64,000 bases of DNA from Zychaea mexicana (Eukaryota > Mucoromycota > Mucoromycetes > Mucorales > Lichtheimiaceae). Position numbers and translations under genes: made by a program. The notes beneath the pieces were generated by a model. That model was given only the letters and a program-made list of their open reading frames with translations, ran no database searches and had not been told where the DNA came from. Of the stretch, positions 56,735 through 64,000 are shown one piece after another; within the stretch, counting starts at the first letter, position 1, and each line of letters begins with the position of its first letter. The stretch covers positions 186,001-250,000 of the forward strand of contig NW_026516675.1 of assembly GCF_025766255.1 (NCBI RefSeq), in the 5' to 3' direction.

Positions 56735-59104
56735 ATGGAAAAGACGAGCTTGATTCGTGAAAGCTTGTATGTGTACCGCTATTACGTAGGACTGGTCACA
56801 GCAGCGACTATCATTTGCGGCCAAGTTTACCGACGTTATTTCGCTGTGCCAAAACAGCTCAGACACATACCGGCCATAAGTTATTGGAAACACATATATT
56901 CCTTGGTGAAGAAAGAGCCTATGGTACCTCGGACACAGCGACTTGTTTTTCCGCTACTTCCAAAAGCTAACGGCCTTTATCTCGTGCGTGGAATAAGTTT
57001 ATTTTTCCTTCTTCGACGAGCCTGATCGATGATAGAATATGATCCATCGTATTTCGCTTGCTTACTATTATTTTTCCCCTCTATTCTCTTGAAATCAGAA
57101 CAAAATGCCCTTTGACTGGACAATTTATGTCGCAAATCCGCTCTTGGCCAAAACTGTTTTGTTCAAGCCAGGTATTATTTTGGTCTAATTACTATATGCG
57201 GAACTGACTGGTCTGCTGACACATTACATTTGTTTGCGCTCAATCACCATGCCAACAACCTTTTCTTTGGATTTTTAGAATACGCTACCAAGACAACGTT
57301 TCTCATGGATTATTTTGCGGAGGACAGCCCGATTATGCATTTTTCAGGAAAAGATAACATCGCTATAGTCAATGGTGAACAATGGAAAGAGCAGCGAAAG
57401 GTAAATGAAACAGTCGGATGTTATACACGTACTCCTTAGCTTGTTGGGACTATAGCGAATCATAAATACATGAGCGCTAATCAGTCGTTCCCTAATCGGA
57501 ATTTAAGATTATGAACCCTGCCTTTCATCGCTCGATGCCTGTGGGTGTATTTGGAAGTCTGATGCCCAGCGTATTCGATTTGATTGAAAAGATGCAAACA
57601 TCAAGCAACGCCACCGGCGCTGAGGAGGGAGTGTCAGTCATCAAGTTGACGCGTCGTTTGACTCTTGATGCCTTGGGAAAAGCTGCATTCGGTATGTATA
57701 TTTTTCTCTTAGATTCCATTGGCTTTACGATGGCGATGGTAATCACAAAAGTGCGATAGCTAATATAATAGTCGTAGATTTCGATTTTTGTGCACTCATC
57801 GATGAAAATTCTGTATGGGTCAAAACATACAATCAAGTATTGGAATCCTTTTTGGAAGTCATCCCTACCTTTTTTCCAAATGTAGATCGTATCTATCGAT
57901 ATTTGAGTCCAAAGAGACGGGAGCGATACAGTGCCGCGTTTAGACTGGTTGCGTTGCTAGATGATTTGGCGGACAAAAAGCGTCAAACTTTAGAAAGCCA
58001 AAAGTCCAAGTTGGATGAGATTCCTCAAAGTGAAAAAGACCTACTTACACTGATGCTGGAAGCTGAAATGCGTGGTGAAGGAGCATGGACAAAAGAAGAA
58101 CTACGGGTATGTGTTTACATCAAACATAATTTTTATGTAGTGGGGTTCATACACGAGCTTCTATACAGCTGCATGTATACTAACTACTATGCTCTGCTGT
58201 CACTTCGGGTAAACGCAAGCATAACATGGCAATTTTCTTTCTTGCAGGTACAACTTCAATCACTAACTCAATCATTTATGTTGATTTGCCACTAAAGATC
58301 TCTCATTTGCATGATAACGAATCAAATACTAAAAATTAGGCCACGATACGACAAGTAATTCGCTAGCCTTCTGTTTGTATTACCTTGCTGTCAATCAAGT
58401 AAGCCTTCTATGTACTACAATGACAATGCAATCTGATTGCTTAAAACGCTCTTTCATCCTCATCTATGAAACGCACAGGATATTCAAACAAAAGCGCGGG
58501 AGGAAACTCTACAAGTTCTGGGGAAAGAGCCAATGGATATTTTTCCAACATTGGACGACTGCAAAAAGTTTTCGTATCTCGACATGTGTATTAAGGAAGG
58601 ATTACGACTGCAACCGCCTGCGAACGAAATTACTGCACGCGTTGTATCCAAGGATTTAGACCTGGGAGGAATACTGATTCCCAAGGGAAGCATGCTGAAC
58701 GTAGACATCCAAGCACTGCACTACCGCCCAGATCTATGGCATGATCCCGAGAAATTTATTCCTGAACGATTTGCTGAAGGTGGTGAACATGATTCCCACG
58801 AAGGAATGACGTACGCTCCCTTTTCCGGCGGATCAAGACAATGCATTGGCATTAACTTTAGTATGATGGAACAGCGAGTGATCTTATCAATGTTATGTAA
58901 GTCAATGTGCTTATCATCTAATGTTATTTTACTTTGTCATTTGGACAATTATTGTACTCATGTATAAGCCTGTGTGTATACTTAGTGAGAAAATACGAGT
59001 GGCAGCTCCCCGCTAACTCAATCCATCGAAGCGGTCTCGTAATGGATCAGACATTTAATTTGGCACCGGAATCCCTTAAGATAAAGTTCAAGAAGCGATA
59101 TTAA
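56735..59104 (+). CDS. Cytochrome P450 monooxygenase, copy 1
   Basis: Nine exons, 56735-56983, 57099-57171, 57279-57400, 57508-57691, 57778-58106, 58220-58247, 58340-58398, 58479-58896 and 58986-59104, join in frame to 526 residues, normal for a microsomal P450. Residues about 10-32 (VYRYYVGLVTAATIICGQVY) are the membrane anchor. The oxygen-activation helix is FFLAGHDTTSNSL (about 326-338), the ExxR is EGLR (388-391), the PERF-like motif is IPERFAEGGEH, and the heme loop is FSGGSRQCIG with the Cys ligand at about 470. The sixth exon is only 28 nt and encodes HNMAIFFLA. P450s of this class take electrons from NADPH-P450 reductase and hydroxylate lipophilic substrates; which one is unknown. The C-terminus ends IKFKKRY. 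A nearly parallel copy follows 657 bp downstream. Confidence 0.93.
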
Positions 59105-59761
59105 CTAGGAGGAGTGCAATCAAGCATTGAGCTTTGCAGTACATGTTAATTATAATTATGTGTATATTATGGAAATATAAATATGGGTAAATAAAACAGC
59201 TTATGGATGTAAAGAAATGCACTTTCTTAGTCTTATGTCTTATAAAATAATGTGAAGACACATACTTGCGCAATTACATTATAAAGCTATGATTCTACCA
59301 GTCGGAAGCCATCAAAGCATAAGGTTTCTTGCTATTTCCGCTGCCATACACAATACAAATGAATGAAATAATATGCGTCATAGCGCACATTCCATGATCC
59401 CGAGTTATTTTTACCATGATTGCTGTGGCCAACCTTCCTGTTATTGCATACCTTTCCTTCAAATTATTACTGTAGCTCACCAAGCAGTACATCATTATAC
59501 ATCAGTTGTTCGGTATTACAATTTACCGCCCCGGCGTCGTCTCCGTTTTTCAAACGCTCGACGAGGAGGATGGTGTGGTGATTCAAACTTTCCCGGCCTT
59601 CACTTGCGGTTGTACTCGGAAAGAATCTCTCAAACAACTCCATAATCCGAGTTTGACTCATACAAACGGATCCTCATTAATATATAAGCATTGTCTTTTC
59701 TCTGAAGAGTTTTTTTATACCTCTTGATCTTTTTAAACTCTTTACCAGCAAAAAAACCATC
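59105..59761. promoter_or_regulatory. Spacer between P450 copies with GC-rich motif
   Basis: The spacer holds the 3' end of copy 1 and the promoter of copy 2. At 59531-59538 it contains CCGGCGTC, the complement of the GACGCCGG found twice upstream of copy 1, and a TATA-like TATATAAG at about 59680, roughly 80 bp before the ATG. A minus-strand frame (59467-59661) overlapping this motif is not supported as a gene. Confidence 0.4.
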
Positions 59762-62055
59762 ATGAGCACTACTCGCCAGGAGCTGATTGGAAAGCAAATA
59801 TACTCTTATCGCTACTACCTAGTGCTGGCAGGCGCTGTCACCTATGTTTGTCGCAGAATCTACAGAGGATTCTTTACAATTCCAAAGAAATTTCAACATA
59901 TTCCTGCCATCACCTTTTGGGATATTTGGCGATCATTAGCAACCAAGGAGCAATTGACTGACCGGACGAAGAGACTTGTCTTTCCTCTACTTGAAAAAGG
60001 AAACGGTATCTATATGGTAGCTATTTTTTCTGAGTCGCAATTCACTTGAATAGTGTAATCGATACACGAACAGCCACATGCATGTGCTGGCCTACAAATT
60101 CAAATCTTCCTCTCTCTTTTCGATTTATAGAACAAGTTCCCGTTTGATTGGACGCTTTATGTCGCCAATCCTATATTGGCCAAAACCGTTCTTTTCAAGC
60201 CAGGTAAATAAGTGAAAGTAAATAACGAGACTGACTCTTCGTCATTTATGCGCAACCGAGGAAATTTTCATTTTTGCTTGCTCTTTATATATTTTGCTCT
60301 ACAATAACTCAAATGCTTCTTTTTTAGAACTCGCATCCAAGGCACAAGCTGTCATGGACTATTTTCCGGATGAAAGTGCTCAAGCTCAATTATTCGGCAA
60401 GGATAATCTCAGTATAGCGAATGGCAAGCAGTGGAAGGAACAGAGAAAGGTTGATACATAGATTTCGTTAACTACATTTAAGAAGCTCACAGACACCCAT
60501 AACCTAAAGCTTATGTTTACCAGATTATGAACCCGGCATTTCATCGCTCAATGCCAGTTGCCGTGTTCAGTAACCTGATGCCACTCGTATTTCAAGTCAT
60601 TGAAGAAAATGATGGCAACGCAACTTGTGCTATCAAGCTTACAAAGCGGTTGACACTTGATGCAATTGGAAAAGCTGCATTCGGTGATAACTAATTTGTC
60701 TCTTATTCCTGCTTGTTATTGTCCAAGCCCGTCTTCTCTCACTAATACCTAACGTGTACACTATATAGATTTCGATTTCGAAGCGCTTAAAGATGAAAAC
60801 TCTGTTTGGGTTCAAAAGTACAACCAAGCCTTCAAAGGATTTATGGATCCAATTCCTATTATTTACCCCAGACTCGATCGCATCTACCGGGCCATAAGCA
60901 AGACACGCAGGGACTGTTACAATGCTGCATTCGAACTGATTGATTTGCTTGATGATCTCGCCAACCAAAAGCGTAAATTATTGACTGAAGCGTCCAACAA
61001 CAAGGTTGACGCTCCACAAAGCGAAAAGGATTTGCTTACATTAATGCTGGAGGCAGAATTGAATGGAGAAGGCTCCTGGACCAGACAAGACTTGCGGGTA
61101 TGTTGGTTCTATCTTATTTTATGTAAACACTGAGATGATGTCAGTAATCACTGATTTGGTTTCTCGTATTTATAAAAAAATAGCACAACATGGCACTCTT
61201 TTTCTCGGCAGGTATGTAATTCTTTTTTGTATACACATATGGAGATATATATATCGCTTACCTGTGCCACTGTATAGGACACGATACTACCAGTCACTCT
61301 TTGGCATTTTGCTTATATGAGCTCGCTGCTAACCAAGTATGACCACTGCTATTTTTTTTAAAACATTACTGTTCTTCCCGTGACTACTAGGTATTTACTA
61401 CTAAACTCATGTATGATTTTCTTCTACCTCGTCATAGGACGTTCAAGAGAAAGCACGACAAGAATCATTTGCCGTTTTCGGGGACGAGCTTATTGATGTC
61501 TCTCCAACTCTTGAGGATTGCAAGAAGCTTCCATACATTGACCAAATCATTAAGGAGACTCTACGAATGCACCCACCGTTCAACGAAATCAATCCACGAA
61601 TCGCCGAAGAAGACCTAGAGCTTGGCGGAACACTGATTCCCAAAGGGACCATGGTGAATATTGATATTGAGGCACTGCATTATCGTCCTGACTTGTGGAA
61701 AAATCCAGAAAGATTTGATCCAGAACGGTTTGCTGAAGGTGGCGAGCATTATTCGCAAGAAGGCATCACATGGGCCCCATTTTCAGGCGGTTCCCGCCAA
61801 TGCATCGGCATCAACTTTAGTATGATGGAACAGCGTATAGCGTTGTCAATGCTATGTAAGTCATTCTCTTCATACCATTTCTTAAAATATGTACAGTATT
61901 TTTCTTCAATTGATCTTGTCTACTAAAATTCTGTAGTGAGAAAATACACTTTGATGCTCCCTGAAAATTCGAAACATAAGAGTGGCGTTATCCTTGATTT
62001 GCCAATTAATTTTGCACCTGAATCATTAGAAATACATTTTGTGAAGCGATATTAA
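59762..62055 (+). CDS. Cytochrome P450 monooxygenase, copy 2
   Basis: Exons 59762-60016, 60131-60203, 60328-60449, 60524-60683, 60769-61097, 61184-61211, 61278-61336, 61438-61855 and 61937-62055 join in frame to 520 residues. Exon lengths 2, 3, 5, 6, 7, 8 and 9 equal those of copy 1 (73, 122, 329, 28, 59, 418, 119 nt), which proves tandem duplication. The anchor is YSYRYYLVLAGAVTYVCRRI; the I-helix FFSAGHDTTSHSLAFCLYEL; the ExxR ETLR (about 382-385); the heme loop FSGGSRQCIGINFSMMEQRI with Cys about 464. Differences from copy 1 include a shorter exon 4 (the linker before LTKRLTLDAIGKAAF lacks eight residues) and changes around the substrate-recognition part of exon 8 (IDQIIKETLRMHPPFNEINP versus LDMCIKEGLRLQPPANEITA), suggesting altered substrate preference. 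Function otherwise as for copy 1. Confidence 0.93.
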
Positions 62056-62310
62056 ATAAATAACACACTACATAACTTATGCAGGTTACACGGCAAGTTT
62101 ATGCACTGCAGAAATGACAATTCAAGTGTCGGTTTAGATTATACAGAAAGCGAATTATGTACGTGAGACATATAATATACAGTATGCGTCAAACCCAGTA
62201 GATAAGTGTTCTGTAGATGCTCTTAAATATGTAGAGGGTAACATAGTAGTAACAATTACGCCTTTAAGGGAATCCCAACAAAAAACCATCAATATGGGGT
62301 GCGCGAATTT
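62056..62310. other. 3' flank of P450 copy 2
   Basis: No gene; AT-rich sequence leading into the TACGTA-motif block. Confidence 0.5.
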
Positions 62311-63370
62311 TTACGTACTTCCATTTTCGGCGATTGCAGGTAAAGCAGTCGCTCTGGCAGGAAAACCGGTCTCTTTTTTCTGAGCGCGTTCCTTGACTAC
62401 TTACACTCACTAGTCATACAATCATACTAACACCAATTTTTACGTACATCAACCTTTACGTACCTTTAAAACATAGTGTGGGCTTTCTTGCCCTTCCGTG
62501 AAATTTGATTATATATACAAAATCTTCAAAGTAATAACAACAACATGTATGGTCCTTTTAGCGCTCAAGGTACTTAAAAATCATATACAGCAGGTACGTA
62601 AAATCGGAAGTATGTAAGTCCAAAATGAGAAGTACGTAAAATTTTATAGGTTAAATATACAGCGCGAGAACTGATTTACTGTAAGGTGCGAACAGGGACA
62701 AGACAACACAAGGCCAGAAACACCGGAAGAGAATGTGCTAGGTGCTTTCGGCAAGAACAGGACAAGACAAGAAGGAAGCCAGAAGGTAGGAAACCAGATA
62801 GTGAGGAAAGAAACAAGAACAAGGTATAGGGAGGAAACAAGATAACTGACTGATGCTTTATCGTTCAAAGACTATGATATATATATATATATGTCTTTAC
62901 TATAGAATTCAATGATGTGAATAAACGGAAAGATTGGTAATAAGGTCGATAATTCGGATGATGATGATAGATGGGGATTTAATATGTCATCAACGAGGTT
63001 GAGGATGATCACTTACTAGAGGTCGAAGAATGTTTATAACATTTATGTACTTCGGTGGCCAAGTACGTAAATTTTTGCATAAAAAGTAAGGTGAAGTACG
63101 TAAAAAATTTACAGTAGCCATCGTAGCTGCACGGTTAAACAGAGTCAAAGTATGATAGGCTACATCAATGGTAGCTATTTGTATGATCTACTCAAACGAG
63201 GCACAAAAAAGACAAGAAGTACGTAAAATTCCCAAATAGGAAGTACGTAAAATTTTATAGTACAAATATACAGCGTCAGAACCGATTTACGTACTTGAGT
63301 GGCTAAGTACATAAAAACTTGGAGGCTAAGTACGTAAAAATCCAAAAAAGGAAGGTGAAGTACGTAAAAA
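62311..63370. repeat. Interspersed TTACGTAC/GTACGTAA motif block with ~50-bp duplicated segment
   Basis: About a dozen near-identical copies of a 10-12-bp word centred on TACGTA occur in 1.06 kb. The first three read TTTTACGTAC (62311, about 62440, about 62456); later ones mostly read AAGTACGTAAAA (about 62593, 62631, 63063, 63095, 63217, 63241, 63328, 63358), with one TTTACGTACTT at about 63284 and variants AAGTATGTAA and AAGTACATAA. A longer segment at 62630-62678 (GTACGTAAAATTTTATAG, then AATATACAGCG..AGAAC.GATTTA) recurs at 63241-63289. A second pair, AGGTGAAGTACGTAAAAA.TTTACAGTA.CCATC, lies at about 63089-63122 and 63353-63386. The block is non-coding: the minus-strand frame over it merely repeats Phe-Tyr-Val-Leu from the motif. 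It could be the sub-terminal repeat zone of an unknown transposon. Confidence 0.75.
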
Positions 63371-64000
63371 TTTACAGTACCCATCAATATGTGGAAGATG
63401 CCGCTTCGCGCGCTAGTATATGATACCTCGCATGAAAGTGTTTCAAAGTACCGAGTCAAGTAGCATGGTATGAGTGGCATGGTGAAGGGTGGTATACCTC
63501 CACATAGACTACATGCTGCAAATATCGCCACCTCGACTTCCATAGGGTGCTGGTAACCATAACTTAACAAGCTCGCAGATCTCCCAGCACTATTTGCTCA
63601 GGTCGTCAAATGTGCTATCTTGGATCTTAGCATAGCTATATGGAAATACGCTTGCTTCAGCACTGAGAACCGTACTTCCTTTTTTACTGTACACGATACT
63701 CTCATATCCGACTTTTACCTACAAAAGTAGCGGTTCTTCTCGGCCAACTGGCCAAATAGCGTAGTGTCTCCGAGAAACAATCAGGAAGGAATATCAAGGT
63801 GTGCCATACTTTAGTTTACCACTTCCTATGTTCTGGCTGAAAGAGTGGGAGGAATCGTGTATAACAAGCTGCCAATAAAACATGGTGTTATGTATCGATC
63901 TGTAATGTAATGTTTAAACGTTTCATATATGTACCTGGAGTAAAAAAATATGGTCCTGTGACATGACGCGATGATGACAGGTTCCAACAGAGATAAATCT
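63371..64000. other. No supported gene at right edge
   Basis: No coding frame, splice pair or RNA gene was seen in the last 630 bases. Confidence 0.5.

Noticed and set aside
59467..59661. Minus-strand frame MSQTRIMELFERFFPSTTAS between the P450 genes
   Set aside because: It overlaps the promoter of P450 copy 2, lacks splice sites and has no recognisable domain.
63175..63570. 131-codon minus-strand frame with repeated Phe-Tyr-Val-Leu
   Set aside because: The repeat peptide is a translation of the TACGTA motif array; no start context, domain or splice site supports a gene.

Overview
The window is nuclear DNA from a fungus, most likely an early-diverging, Mucorales-like member of Mucoromycota. 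The signs are many short introns (roughly 45-200 nt, GT...AG, often with a CTAAY-type branch site), long CAA/CAG/AAC runs in coding sequence, intron-rich conserved genes, and remnants of KDZ and MULE DNA transposons of the kind common in those genomes. I joined exons by hand from splice-site phase; all joined models below keep frame across every intron.

Layout. 1-7 kb: one long low-complexity hypothetical gene (2.1-3.8 kb, minus), otherwise sparse. 7.0-13.7 kb: a disturbed region. Pieces of an unidentified minus-strand gene lie on both sides of a strikingly AT-rich island (about 8.45-12.21 kb) that holds three decayed reading frames matching no family I can name; transposase-like scraps follow. 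14.4-17.1 kb: a START/SRPBCC-like protein and a membrane-anchored Xaa-Pro peptidase (M24) with a 21-nt micro-exon. 18.4-22.6 kb: a nine-exon RecQ (BLM/Sgs1-type) helicase. 24.7-26.5 kb: an MFS transporter. 28.6-36.5 kb: a compact block with a mitochondrial RbfA-like ribosome factor, a pepsin-like aspartic protease, a small secreted Kre9/Knh1-like protein, the splicing factor SF3B6/p14 and the nuclear exosome exonuclease Rrp6. 36.9-39.4 kb: a broken KDZ transposase. 39.4-45.9 kb: gene-poor. 46.0-50.0 kb: a FAR1-domain, glutamine/proline-rich putative transcription factor and a small macro-domain protein. 51.0-54.8 kb: decayed transposases, including a MULE with SWIM remnant. 56.7-62.1 kb: two tandem cytochrome P450 genes with identical exon structure. 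62.3-63.4 kb: a non-coding block with many copies of a TACGTA-centred motif.

The intact genes are mostly housekeeping (DNA repair, splicing, RNA decay, mitochondrial ribosome assembly) mixed with secretory/metabolic genes; I see no operon-like pathway except the P450 pair. The most unusual item is the AT-rich island: its frames differ sharply in composition from the host, one of them grades without a break in frame into host-like sequence, and its in-frame stops fall mostly where Gln, Arg or Trp codons could have stood. It may be a decayed plasmid-, virus- or mitochondrion-derived insertion; the sequence alone does not settle which.
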